Assembly: GCA_013360445.1 (NCBI GenBank) | Contig: JABWBP010000016.1 | Location: forward strand, 1-56,403 | DNA: 56,403 nt | Direction: 5' to 3' | From: Calditrichaceae bacterium | GTDB lineage: Bacteria; Calditrichota; Calditrichia; RBG-13-44-9; J075 | Shown: in pieces, positions 41,063-49,530 of the stretch | Numbering within the stretch: position 1 is the first letter of the stretch | How the letters are laid out: each line of letters starts with the position of its first letter | Notes under the pieces: model-generated | The model's input: only the letters and a program-made list of their open reading frames with translations | Database searches by the model: none | What the model was told of the DNA's origin: nothing | Program-made: the position numbers and the translations under genes

Positions 41063-42003
41063 GGCAGGCTCACCGGGGGGAGATGTTCTTCGATCTCCCG
41101 GCGCTGCGGCTCTAACCAGGAAGGCAATTTCAAAGCGCTGCCCAACTCTCCCGGTTCCTCGTCGATTGCAAATCCCGGGGGATCGGTCGCCACTTCGAAT
41201 AAAATTCCGCCCGGCTCCCGGAAGTAGATGGAGTGAAAGTAGTTGCGATCCCGCACCGGCGATACGGAATAACGCGCCTGCGCTAATTTTTCCCGCAGTT
41301 GCAGCTGCGCCTCATCGTTTTTGATGCGCCAGGCCACGTGGTGCACGACGCCCACCCCCATGGTTCCGCGAAAACCATCCGGCTGGTTGAGTATATCGAC
41401 GATGGCTCCGGGTCCCCCCTCCCCCGCTTCAAAGCGAAGCCGGTTGCCCTCTTCCTTCAGGCGGCGGAATCCCAGGAGTTCGCTCATCAACCCGGCGGTG
41501 CGCTGGTAACTCTCCACGGACAGGGCGACGCTGTGAAATCCGCGAATGGCGTGCTCCCCGGGAGTTTCCCCGTTTTCCCAACCGGGGCGCTTTTCGCGCG
41601 CGGAAGCGACTAACTCTAATTCCAGGCCATCCGGATCGAAGAGGGTGAGCACTTCTTCCTCCCCAAACCGGGTGTACGGCCCGGCAAAGTGGATTTTCAG
41701 CTTTGCCAGCCGCTCCATCCAGTAGTCGAGGGAACTTCCGGGAATCGAAAATGCGGTGACGGTCAACTGCCCGTTACCCCGGCGGCCGCGCAATCCGGTA
41801 TTTCCCCAGGGGAAGAAAGTTATGATCGAACCGGGAGCGCCGGCCTCGTCCCCGTAATAGAAATGGTAGGTGAAGGGATCGTCGAAATTAACGGTTTTTT
41901 TGACCATTCTTAATCCCAGCGCCCCTACGTAGAAGTCGATGTTCTTTTGGGGATTGCCGGCCATGGCGGTGACGTGGTGTATGCCGTGAACGTGAGGATT
42001 CAT
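41056..42003 (-). CDS. VOC-family ring-cleaving dioxygenase (MhqO-like)
   Basis: The 315-residue protein consists of two tandem VOC modules. Module 1 begins GIHHVTAMAGNPQKNIDFYVGALGLRMVKKTVNFDDP and contains LFDPDGLELELVAS; module 2 begins GFHSVALSVESYQRTAGLM and includes VHHVAWRIKNDEAQ and FREPGGILFEVATDPPGF. His and Glu metal ligands are in the expected places. The relatives MhqO/MhqE of Bacillus cleave hydroquinone-type rings in quinone stress. It starts three bases after the HSCARG-like gene, so they are co-transcribed. Confidence 0.9.
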   Translation of the reverse strand: MNPHVHGIHHVTAMAGNPQKNIDFYVGALGLRMVKKTVNFDDPFTYHFYYGDEAGAPGSIITFFPWGNTGLRGRRGNGQLTVTAFSIPGSSLDYWMERLAKLKIHFAGPYTRFGEEEVLTLFDPDGLELELVASAREKRPGWENGETPGEHAIRGFHSVALSVESYQRTAGLMSELLGFRRLKEEGNRLRFEAGEGGPGAIVDILNQPDGFRGTMGVGVVHHVAWRIKNDEAQLQLREKLAQARYSVSPVRDRNYFHSIYFREPGGILFEVATDPPGFAIDEEPGELGSALKLPSWLEPQRREIEEHLPPVSLPK

Positions 42004-42006
42004 AGG

Positions 42007-42867
42007 TTAGCTCCAGTTCTGCTGCTTTGCCCAATCCTTAAACGAGGTCGGCTTTATGCCAAATTCTTTTGTATTTCCGGCGATGTCGGCATTGTAACCG
42101 ACCCGGTCGAACCACTCCAGCATCATGGCATAATCTTCGCTGAATTTGCGCACTTCCGCGATGGGAAGCTGCACAAAATCGACTTTCTTGCCGGCTGCCT
42201 CGCTGAGGATTCGGGCGGTTTCCGGCATGGTAAGCGCGTCGCCGGCGATATCGATCTCGCGCCCGTTCAGCTCTTTATGCTTTTCAAAGGCGGCCAGGCC
42301 GTACTTTCCAATATCGTTCACAGCGATCATCTGTAAAGCCGTTTCGGGCTTAAGCGCTACCATTAACTGCCCCTGGTCGATGCCCGGCTTAAACCACGGC
42401 GACGCCAGGTTTTCCATAAAAAAGACCGGGCGGATGATAATATGAGAGGGGAAACCCAGCCCGCGCACCGTCTCCTCGATCCGCCATTTGTTCTCGAAGT
42501 GCGGAATCCCGGTGTTGCGATGGGCGGAGCCTACCGATGAGTACACGTAGTGTTGAACCCCGGCCTCTTTGGCAATTTTAGCGATACGTTTGCCCTGTTC
42601 TTCTTCTTTCTCCACCCCGGCTTCCCAGGTATTTTGAATCGCGAAGACGCCCCAAACGCCTTGCAGGGCGCGTTTCAGCGAGGCCTGATCATCCAGGTCG
42701 CTCTGAACGATGTCCGCGCCAAGTTTGCGAAACTCATGCGCTTTTTCGCTGTCCGGCTTCCGGGTCATTCCTTTTACGCGATACCCGCGGGCAAGAAGCT
42801 CCCGGGCCACGGTCCCGCCTTGCTGGCCGGTTATCCCTGTTATCAGAATAGTTCTTTCGTTTGCCAT
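42007..42867 (-). CDS. NmrA/HSCARG-family NAD(P)-binding protein
   Basis: The 286-residue protein has a Rossmann dinucleotide site ILITGITGQQGGTVARELL near the N-terminus and the atypical-SDR pattern YVYSSVGSAHRNTGIPHFENKWRIEE, as in NmrA/HSCARG redox sensors and quinone reductases. The classical YxxxK is not retained (HFENK), consistent with a sensor or an NADPH-dependent quinone oxidoreductase-like role. The next gene starts three bases later. Its presence with a dioxygenase, an esterase and a MarR regulator suggests electrophile or quinone detoxification. Confidence 0.88.
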   Translation of the reverse strand: MANERTILITGITGQQGGTVARELLARGYRVKGMTRKPDSEKAHEFRKLGADIVQSDLDDQASLKRALQGVWGVFAIQNTWEAGVEKEEEQGKRIAKIAKEAGVQHYVYSSVGSAHRNTGIPHFENKWRIEETVRGLGFPSHIIIRPVFFMENLASPWFKPGIDQGQLMVALKPETALQMIAVNDIGKYGLAAFEKHKELNGREIDIAGDALTMPETARILSEAAGKKVDFVQLPIAEVRKFSEDYAMMLEWFDRVGYNADIAGNTKEFGIKPTSFKDWAKQQNWS

Positions 42868-42918
42868 AGCTTTATTTCCTTTCAGTTGAAGTTAATTTAT
42901 CCTTTTATCCTCTATCCC

Positions 42919-43026
42919 TTATCCTTTGCCCCTTATCCTTTCTTTCTTATCCAGGCTTAGCGGCCCGGCGCCGAAATAGAAGATCAACAACGCCGCCCCG
43001 GCCAGGGAAAGATTCTTCCAGAACAT
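42919..43026 (-). pseudogene. DoxX-family C-terminal remnant (MhqP-like)
   Basis: A 35-codon frame starting ATG at 43026 encodes MFWKNLSLAGAALLIFYFGA then GPLSLD, the exact C-terminal signature of DoxX/MhqP membrane proteins (FWKNLALAG...GPLSLD). The preceding three membrane helices are absent and a stop lies nine codons upstream. The tail after the signature runs into a CCTTATCC short-word repeat. It is a truncated gene between the FAD reductase and HSCARG genes. Confidence 0.75.
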
Positions 43027-43030
43027 CGAC

Positions 43031-44215
43031 TTATGAATGCGCAATCCTACCCTTCAGAGACGCGGCGCTAACCTTCTCCCCCGCGGCGATAAGGGCGCGG
43101 GCTTCATCTACTTTTCCCCAGACGTTCCAGAGCAACACCCCGCGCACCTGGCTTTCATCCAGGTAATAGAGCACCCCGGTATGGTACTTTTCCTGCCAGT
43201 CCGCCGCCACGTTGAGGCGGGAATCAAGCTCCCCGACCGCCTCGTAGCCGATCTCGAACATATCGGAATAGAACATGGGCGAATGGCGGAAATTCACCGG
43301 CTCCCCGGCCATGGAGCGCCCGGCTGCTTTTCCCATGGAATTGGCCAGGTCCTCGTGCTCCACCCGGCGGCGCGCGCCTAACGCCGAATCAAAAAAATTG
43401 GCGACATCCCCCGCGGCAAAAATATCCGGGTGGCTGGTGCGCAACGCCGCATCAACCAGGATGCCGTTCCCGGTCTCCAACCCGGCGGCTTCGGCCAGTT
43501 GCACGTTCGGGATAATGCCGATGCCGGCGACCACGCCATTGGCGGCAACGCGGCGGTTATTTTTGATGACTACTTCTAAATCCGCCCCGCGGCCTTCCAG
43601 ATTCGCGGCCATTTCATTGGCCAGCACCTCAACCCCTTTTTGGCGATAATAATCATTCAAAAACGCCACCACGTCCGCGGGGAAAAGACGGTCGCAAATC
43701 CCCTTCTCCGGCATGATGATGGACACTTTTTTGCCGTTCATGGCCAGCGCCGCGGCAATCTCCGACCCGATAAACCCGCCCCCGATGACCGCGAAGGCAT
43801 CTTCCCGCCCGGCCAAATCCCGCAGGCGCCGGTAACTTTCCAGGGTTCTCAGGTAGATAATATTGTCGCCGCCAAACGGCAGCCGGCGCGGCGTTCCCCC
43901 GGTAGCCAGCAAAAGCTTCTCAAACGTGTACGTCTCCCCCGTGTCATCCGTTACCTGCTTATGAGCCGGTTTCAGGGTTTTGGCAGTGCGCTGGAGATGA
44001 AACGTCACCCCCTCGCGGGAAACCGGGCGCAGGATGTCATCCATCTTTTTCTGCCCGGTCCACAACTGTTTGGAAAGGGGCGGGCGGTCATAGGGAGGGT
44101 CGCCTTCGGCGGTGATGACCCCGATCTCTCCGCCGGGGTCAACTTCCCGGATGCCCTCGACGGCGGAAGCGGCGGCCATACCCCCGCCGATGATCAGATA
44201 TTTATAATGGAGCAT
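43031..44215 (-). CDS. FAD-dependent NAD(P)H oxidoreductase (ferredoxin/rubredoxin reductase type)
   Basis: The 394-residue protein has an FAD site at the N-terminus (YKYLIIGGGMAAASAVEGI), an NAD(P)H site (FAVIGGGFIGSEIAAALAM), and the second FAD motif HPDIFAAGDVANFF. It belongs to the AIF/ferredoxin-reductase-like pyridine nucleotide-disulfide family without a redox-active CxxxxC. The ATG at 44215 has AGGAGA upstream and is preferred to one at 44299. It probably passes electrons from NAD(P)H to a ferredoxin, rubredoxin or a quinone. It is the upstream member of the detoxification-like series. Confidence 0.92.
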   Translation of the reverse strand: MLHYKYLIIGGGMAAASAVEGIREVDPGGEIGVITAEGDPPYDRPPLSKQLWTGQKKMDDILRPVSREGVTFHLQRTAKTLKPAHKQVTDDTGETYTFEKLLLATGGTPRRLPFGGDNIIYLRTLESYRRLRDLAGREDAFAVIGGGFIGSEIAAALAMNGKKVSIIMPEKGICDRLFPADVVAFLNDYYRQKGVEVLANEMAANLEGRGADLEVVIKNNRRVAANGVVAGIGIIPNVQLAEAAGLETGNGILVDAALRTSHPDIFAAGDVANFFDSALGARRRVEHEDLANSMGKAAGRSMAGEPVNFRHSPMFYSDMFEIGYEAVGELDSRLNVAADWQEKYHTGVLYYLDESQVRGVLLWNVWGKVDEARALIAAGEKVSAASLKGRIAHS

Positions 44216-44320
44216 AGTTTTCTCCTTCCTATCGGTTAAATAAAAAGTAAGAAGGTAAAAGTTTTCAGCGAAATACTTGTCCTGCTTTTTCCTTCTCACT
44301 TTTTCCTTTTTCCTTAAATA

Positions 44321-44866
44321 CTATTCCAAAATCTCTAACTTAATCTCGATGGTCCCGGTTTTCAGTGCGTCTAACTGCGCCGCCGCTTCACGGGAGAGGT
44401 CTAAAATGATCCCCTTTTTACCGGCGTTGCGATCGTTGATGCGCACCTCCACGCTTTTGCCGTTGGCCATATTGGTCACCAGGCAAACGGTTCCGAAGGG
44501 CAGTGAAGGATGGGCGGCGGTCAGCTTTTTGGGATCATAAGGCTCACCGGTGGCGGTGTTCTTCCCGGCCATGTTGTCGCTGTAGTAATTTGCTTTGCCG
44601 AACTCCACCGCGCCGGCCAGGGATTTCTGCTGCGGTGGTTTTTTGGCTTCAGAGGGCTTTTCCGGCGCGGCCGGGGCCTGGGATTTTGCCGCCGGCGCTT
44701 CGCCTGCCTGCGCCTGGTCTGGCTTCGCAGCCGCCGCAATGACGGAGTCTTCGGAAGCCGGGGCAAGAGTGGTCTCGTGCCGGCCGGACGTCGCGGAATA
44801 GCAACCGGCCAGGCCGATCAATACAATGATCCCCCCCAACACCGCCGACGGTTTCGGGTTTTTCAT
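44321..44866 (-). CDS. rlpA: RlpA-like lipoprotein with double-psi beta-barrel
   Basis: The 181-residue protein has a lipobox (IGLAGC, about Cys23), an Ala/Pro/Lys/Glu-rich low-complexity spacer (about 30-90), and the RlpA double-psi beta-barrel: GKANYYSDNMAGKNTATGEPYDP, AAHPSLPFGTVCLVTN, VEVRINDRNAG and ILDLSREAAAQL. RlpA proteins bind or cleave denuded peptidoglycan at septa. The usual C-terminal SPOR domain is lacking. The ATG at 44866 has GAGGAG upstream. It lies between the FAD reductase and the MarR gene; its link with their function is unclear. Confidence 0.88.
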   Translation of the reverse strand: MKNPKPSAVLGGIIVLIGLAGCYSATSGRHETTLAPASEDSVIAAAAKPDQAQAGEAPAAKSQAPAAPEKPSEAKKPPQQKSLAGAVEFGKANYYSDNMAGKNTATGEPYDPKKLTAAHPSLPFGTVCLVTNMANGKSVEVRINDRNAGKKGIILDLSREAAAQLDALKTGTIEIKLEILE

Positions 44867-44906
44867 GCCATTGCTCCTCTCATACGGGTTTGAAACACCA
44901 TGCACT

Positions 44907-45359
44907 TTATCCGCGCAGCTTGTCTAACAGCGCATTTAACTGGCTTGCTTCCGCTTCCGCAAGGGTTTTGAAGCGGTCCTCCCACTCCGGGACTCTTTGA
45001 TCCAGCTCCGCCAGCACCGCCAACCCCTGCGCGGTGATGAGCACATCTACCGCCCGCCGGTCCTCCGGGCAGGTGCGGCGCTCCACCAACCCCTTTACGC
45101 GCAGCTTTTCCACCAGCCGGGAGGCGTTCGACATGCGGTCCAGCATCCGCTGTTGCAGCAGGTTGATGGTCGCCGGGTTGGGGTGCTGCCCGCGCAGAAT
45201 GCGCAGAATGTTGTACTGCTGGGGAGAAATTCCATAGGGTTTCAGGCGTTGGGCCTGCAATCCGTGCATCCAGCCGCCGGTGTACAGAATGTTCACAATC
45301 AGCTTCTGGTATTGATTATCGAACCTGGCTTGTTGGATTTCTTTTTCTAATTCCATCAT
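44907..45359 (-). CDS. MarR-family transcriptional regulator
   Basis: The 150-residue protein has the winged-helix core GISPQQYNILRILRGQHPNPATINLLQQRMLDRMSNASRLVEKL and the wing KGLVERRTCPEDRRAVDVLITAQGL, typical of MarR. A Cys in the wing (RRTCPEDRR) and two adjacent dimer helices are seen. MarR proteins repress their own and neighbouring operons and respond to phenols, quinones or oxidants. Directly upstream are two TGTTGCAACA palindromes. By context it is the regulator of the electrophile-stress-like genes downstream. A second ATG at 45356 is possible. Confidence 0.93.
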   Translation of the reverse strand: MMELEKEIQQARFDNQYQKLIVNILYTGGWMHGLQAQRLKPYGISPQQYNILRILRGQHPNPATINLLQQRMLDRMSNASRLVEKLRVKGLVERRTCPEDRRAVDVLITAQGLAVLAELDQRVPEWEDRFKTLAEAEASQLNALLDKLRG

Positions 45360-45420
45360 TCAACCCGCGTTGTACACTCAATTCCTAAAATTGACATCCA
45401 AATATATGTATAGACATTTA

Positions 45421-45460
45421 ATGTTGCAACAGTTTAAATAATGTTGCAACAGTTTAAAAA
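45421..45460. promoter_or_regulatory. Doubled MarR-type operator
   Basis: Two near-identical 20-base units (ATGTTGCAACAGTTTAAA plus two bases) follow each other exactly, each with the palindrome TGTTGCAACA (45422-45431 and 45442-45451). They lie 63-100 bases upstream of the MarR gene in its promoter region, about two helical turns apart. Confidence 0.6.
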
Positions 45461-45507
45461 AATTCCCGGATTCAGCAGAGAACCGACTATCAACCTGCCG
45501 CGCCGGG

Positions 45508-47604
45508 TTAGCGATCCTGCCCGAGCAATTCCAGCATCTTTTCCACATCGGCAGTGGGCAGCTCGCAGGCGTGGGAGCGGCATACGTAGGCGGCGGCTCT
45601 GCCTTTCAGCGGCTTCATGGCCCGGATAAATCCGGCGATGCGACTGATTCCGGAATCCTTCTTCCCCACAGGCAGGAACAGCAGCACTTTGTTGGGGATA
45701 AAGCGCTGTTGAAGCGCCTGCGCCATCGCCCGGGTATCCTCCGCGCCCGGCTTTCCCACGATTACCACTTCGTAATTCGGTCCTACCGCGAAATCCAGCG
45801 CCAGCATCAAAAAGGTGTAACCCGCGGGATAGCGGCTCACGTTTGCGGAAAACGCCGCGCCGATCTGCGCCGCCCGCGCTTCCAAGCCGGTCTCCCCGGT
45901 AATCCGCGCCAGGCGCAGCAGGTTGAGCGCCATCACCGAGTTGCCGGAGGGAACCGCCCCGTCGTAGATTTCTTTTTTGCGCACCAGCAGTTCCTCTGCG
46001 TCATCGGCGGTGAAGAAGAACCCGCCCTCGCGCCCGTCCCAGAAGTGTCGCAGCACAATATCGTTCAACTCCACGGCGGCTTGCAGGTATTTTACCTCGA
46101 AACCGGTTTCGTACAATTCTAACAATCCCCAGATAAAAAAGGCGTAGTCGTCTAAGTAGGCCGGAATGGCGGTCTCTCCCTGCCGGTAACGGTGCAGCAA
46201 ACGTCCCTCCGGGGTGCGCAGGGTTTGCAGGATGAAATCCGCTGCCCGGGCGGCCGCCGCGGCGTACGCCGGCTCCCCGAGCGCCTGCGCCGCCTTGCCC
46301 AGCGCCGCAACCATCAGCCCGTTCCAGTCGGTGAGGATTTTATCATCTTTGAGGGGATGAATCCGCCGCTCCCGCGCCGCGAACAACTTTTGACGCGCCT
46401 GTTCGATCCGCCGCGCCAGCTCCGCCTCGCTGATGGCGAGCTCTTTCGCGATTTTCGGAGAGGATTTGCGCAAATGGGGAATGTTCGTTCCGGTTTTCTG
46501 CCGGGCGGCTTCATCCAAAAAATTCCCATCCTCCCGGCAGTTGAATACCTTGATGAAAAAATCGCCCTCGCTTTTCCCCAGCGTTTTGCGGATTTCCGCA
46601 TTGCTCCAGAGGTAAAATTTCCCTTCTTCGCCCTCGCTGTCCGCGTCTTCCGCGGAGTAGAATCCCCCCGCGGGGTCGGCCATGTCGCGCAATACGTAGG
46701 TTAGAATCTCCCGAACCGTGTCCCGGTATTCTTCCTTTCCGGTAACCTGAAAGGCTTCGGTGCAGGCCAGGGCCAGGAGGGCCTGGTCGTAGAGCATCTT
46801 CTCGAAGTGCGGCACCATCCAGCGCTCGTCCGTGGAGTAGCGGTGGAAACCGAAGCCCAGGTGGTCGAAAATTCCGCCCCGGCGCATGTTCTGCAAGGTG
46901 GTTTCGACCATTTCCAGGGCCTGCCGGTCTCCGCTGCGCCGGTAAAAGCGCAGCAGGTACATCAAATTATGGGGGGTGGGAAATTTGGGGCGGGCGTTGA
47001 ATCCCCCGTAGCGGTGCTCGTAGCTCTCTTCCAATTGGCTATAGGCGATCTCCAGGATTTCCGGGTGCAACTGCCCCCCCGCGGGGCCGCCGCCAGTTTG
47101 CGAAAGCGCTTCGGTAATCTTCTGCGCCGATTCCAGCAGCCGGTCGCGGTCGCTTTCCCAAAGGTTTTTGATCTGCGGAATCAACTCTAACATCCCGTAG
47201 CGGTTGAAACGCCGCTCTTTGGGAATGTAGGTGGCGGCAAAAAACGGCTCTTTCGCGGGAGTCATAATGATGGTGAGGGGCCAGCCCCCGCTGCCGGTAA
47301 GCATCTGGCAGGCGGTCATGTACACGTCATCGACGTCCGGGCGCTCCTCCCGGTCCACCTTTATATTGATGAAGGTTTCATTCATCAGCGCGGCCACGGC
47401 GGAATCCTCGAAGGATTCATGCTCCATGACGTGGCACCAGTGGCAGGTGGAGTAGCCGATGGAGAGAAAGATCGGTTTATCCTGCGCCTGCGCGGCGGCA
47501 AACGCTTCCGCGCCCCAGGGATACCAGTCCACCGGGTTTTCCGCGTGCTGCAGCAAATAGGGGCTTTTTTCGTTGATGAGGCGGTTGGGTTTTTTGTGGA
47601 ACAT
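45508..47604 (-). CDS. YyaL/DUF255 thioredoxin-domain protein
   Basis: The 698-residue protein begins with a thioredoxin-like DUF255 domain containing [16 protein letters not shown] (CxxC at about 57-60) and [15 protein letters not shown], followed by an (alpha/alpha)6-barrel-like domain ([46 protein letters not shown]). Human SPATA20 and bacterial YyaL have the same layout and length; their substrates are not firmly known. The ATG follows AAGGAAAGG. It heads a minus-strand block with a methyltransferase upstream. Confidence 0.93.
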   Translation of the reverse strand: MFHKKPNRLINEKSPYLLQHAENPVDWYPWGAEAFAAAQAQDKPIFLSIGYSTCHWCHVMEHESFEDSAVAALMNETFINIKVDREERPDVDDVYMTACQMLTGSGGWPLTIIMTPAKEPFFAATYIPKERRFNRYGMLELIPQIKNLWESDRDRLLESAQKITEALSQTGGGPAGGQLHPEILEIAYSQLEESYEHRYGGFNARPKFPTPHNLMYLLRFYRRSGDRQALEMVETTLQNMRRGGIFDHLGFGFHRYSTDERWMVPHFEKMLYDQALLALACTEAFQVTGKEEYRDTVREILTYVLRDMADPAGGFYSAEDADSEGEEGKFYLWSNAEIRKTLGKSEGDFFIKVFNCREDGNFLDEAARQKTGTNIPHLRKSSPKIAKELAISEAELARRIEQARQKLFAARERRIHPLKDDKILTDWNGLMVAALGKAAQALGEPAYAAAAARAADFILQTLRTPEGRLLHRYRQGETAIPAYLDDYAFFIWGLLELYETGFEVKYLQAAVELNDIVLRHFWDGREGGFFFTADDAEELLVRKKEIYDGAVPSGNSVMALNLLRLARITGETGLEARAAQIGAAFSANVSRYPAGYTFLMLALDFAVGPNYEVVIVGKPGAEDTRAMAQALQQRFIPNKVLLFLPVGKKDSGISRIAGFIRAMKPLKGRAAAYVCRSHACELPTADVEKMLELLGQDR

Positions 47605-47643
47605 GGAAAAATCCTTTCCTTAGGAGAGAAACCTTTGAGGTCT

Positions 47644-48357
47644 TTAGCGTTTACGGCCTTTGATTATCCGGTACACCGAAATATCGGTTTTTCGCTGCTC
47701 GAATTCCACCGTTTCGGTGATTTTTTTATAGGAAAACCCCTCCCTTTTCAGGATTGCGAAAAATTCCCCCGCTACCGGACGGTTTGGCTCGCTCAGCCAG
47801 ATTTCGCCCCCGGGGGCCAGCAATTTTCCGAAGGCGTCGATGAGCGGCCAGAAGAGGCGCTTTTCGTAGGCCAGGTCCGCGGCCAGGAGCGCGTCGAACT
47901 GCCGGTTCAGCGCGGGATTGCGCCAGTCCAGGCGCACCATGGCGGGCGGCTCCCCGAAATTGATGATCCAGTTCAGCTCCGCCATGCGCAGGGCGTCGTC
48001 CTCTAAATCGCTGAGCAGCACCTCCGCCCCGCAGCGGTGCGCGACGATGCCCGCCAGGCCCAGGCCGGCGCCCAACTCCAGCACGGTTCGGCCGGCCAGA
48101 TTCACCTCCCGGCGGAGAAATTGCCCCAGCGCCAGCGCGGAAGGCCAGATCTCCGCCCAGTAGGGCGCGTGCTCGTCCGGCCGGGCAGACTCTTTCAGCG
48201 CCAGCTCCAAAACTTCATCGATGTTCTGAATCTTAAAAATGCGATAGCTCTCCCCGGCAATGGATAGCGTTACCTGTTCCAGGCGGTATTTGCGATTCAA
48301 CCACTGGAAAAGGGAATCGAAACGGTAAGCGGCGTCCTGGCCGAAGGGTAAATCCAT
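47644..48357 (-). CDS. METTL21/Nnt1-like SAM-dependent protein methyltransferase
   Basis: The 237-residue protein has PYWAEIWPSALALGQFL followed by motif I VLELGAGLGLAGIVA, motif II VLLSDLEDDALRMAELN and post-motif FDALLAADLAYEKRLFWPL. This order is typical of the Methyltransf_16/METTL21 group that modifies Lys or His on proteins. It is a single-domain enzyme of normal length. It is upstream of the YyaL gene, about 40 bases apart. The target is unknown. Confidence 0.85.
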   Translation of the reverse strand: MDLPFGQDAAYRFDSLFQWLNRKYRLEQVTLSIAGESYRIFKIQNIDEVLELALKESARPDEHAPYWAEIWPSALALGQFLRREVNLAGRTVLELGAGLGLAGIVAHRCGAEVLLSDLEDDALRMAELNWIINFGEPPAMVRLDWRNPALNRQFDALLAADLAYEKRLFWPLIDAFGKLLAPGGEIWLSEPNRPVAGEFFAILKREGFSYKKITETVEFEQRKTDISVYRIIKGRKR

Positions 48358-48386
48358 TGGGCAATACCATCATTAATAAATAGGGA

Positions 48387-48447
48387 TTGCTACGCTTTAG
48401 CGTATGAGATCATTCCAACCGCTAATGCACGCTAAAGCGTGGCGATC
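48387..48447. repeat. Inverted repeat of ACGCTTTAGCGT words
   Basis: CTACGCTTTAGCGTATG at the left faces GCACGCTAAAGCGTGGC at the right; each arm is itself nearly palindromic. It lies between the GT9 stop and the methyltransferase start. Confidence 0.6.
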
Positions 48448-48462
48448 AAAATTATATGGCAA

Positions 48463-49482
48463 TCAAGAGGGTTCAGCGAGAATTTCCAGCGCCGCGCGGT
48501 ACACCTTCTCCACCGCCGGCGCGCCGCCTTCCAACTCGAATACCGCCCGGTGCTTGCCGAAGCGGGGCAGGTAGCGGAAGGGCAGGGTGGAGAAGAAAAT
48601 TCCCACCGTGGGAACCCCCGCGGCGATGGCGTAATTGCGGATGCCGGTATCGTTGCCGATGAGGCATTCCGCGTGCGCCACCAGCGCAAAAGCGGCCTCG
48701 CCGCCTTCCCGGAAAACCACCTTTTCGTTATTCCGGAAAGGCGCTGCGACTTCCCGGGCGCGCTGTTTTTCCCACTCCTGCACCCCGCCCAGCACCACGT
48801 GGCGGCGCTCGCCGAACCTTTCTAACATTTGGCCGATCAGGCCGGTAAAATGTTCTGCCGGCCAGCATTTGTAAGGGTCCGAAGCGCCGGGAAAGTAGAG
48901 AATGTATTTTTCAGGGATCGAGCGCTCCTGCGCCGGCAAATCGAAGCGCAGCGGCCAGCGGTGCTGCAATCCCAACACGTTGAGTTGATCCAAAAAAGTT
49001 TCCGCCTCGAATTTATACTCCGTGCGCGGCGCCGCCACGTCGTAAATCAGCTTGAAGAAGCGGCGATGGCCGCCGGAAGGGATGAAACCGATCTTCACCC
49101 GGGCGGGGTTGAGCCGGGTAACCCACAGGGAGCGGGCGTTAGAAGTGAGATCGAAGAGCAGATCGTGAGCGCCGAGCGATTTATAGTTTCGCAGGGTTTC
49201 CGGCAGGGATTTACCGCGCTCCTTTTTCCCGAAACCCACGTGCAGCCGGTCGATCAGGTCTTCCGGAATCCCGTTCAAATAGTGGCTGGCCGCGCTGAGG
49301 GTGATCTGCGCTTCCGGGAAATACTCCCGCAGGGTGATCAAAAACGGGCGGGTGAGCAGCATGTCGCCTAACGCCCCGTGTTTGATCACCGCGATGCGCC
49401 GGATATCTGGCGGATGCAGCCCGGCAACGATTCGCTGCGCCCGCGGGGAGACCCAGGCAGTTTTGTCGATCCAGAGTTTCAT
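48463..49482 (-). CDS. Glycosyltransferase family 9 (heptosyltransferase-like)
   Basis: The 339-residue protein is of the GT9/ADP-heptose:LPS heptosyltransferase type: RIAVIKHGALGDMLLTRPFLITLREYFPEA at the N-terminal Rossmann domain, DLLFDLTSNARS, and the C-terminal domain with YILYFPGASDPYKCWPAEHFTGLI and CLIGNDTGIRNYAIAAGVPTVGIFFST. It adds heptose to lipopolysaccharide core in relatives, supporting an outer membrane in this organism. No other LPS gene is near. Confidence 0.92.
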   Translation of the reverse strand: MKLWIDKTAWVSPRAQRIVAGLHPPDIRRIAVIKHGALGDMLLTRPFLITLREYFPEAQITLSAASHYLNGIPEDLIDRLHVGFGKKERGKSLPETLRNYKSLGAHDLLFDLTSNARSLWVTRLNPARVKIGFIPSGGHRRFFKLIYDVAAPRTEYKFEAETFLDQLNVLGLQHRWPLRFDLPAQERSIPEKYILYFPGASDPYKCWPAEHFTGLIGQMLERFGERRHVVLGGVQEWEKQRAREVAAPFRNNEKVVFREGGEAAFALVAHAECLIGNDTGIRNYAIAAGVPTVGIFFSTLPFRYLPRFGKHRAVFELEGGAPAVEKVYRAALEILAEPS

Positions 49483-49530
49483 GGGACGTGAAACGTAATT
49501 CGTGAAACGTGATGCCCTATGCCCTATACC

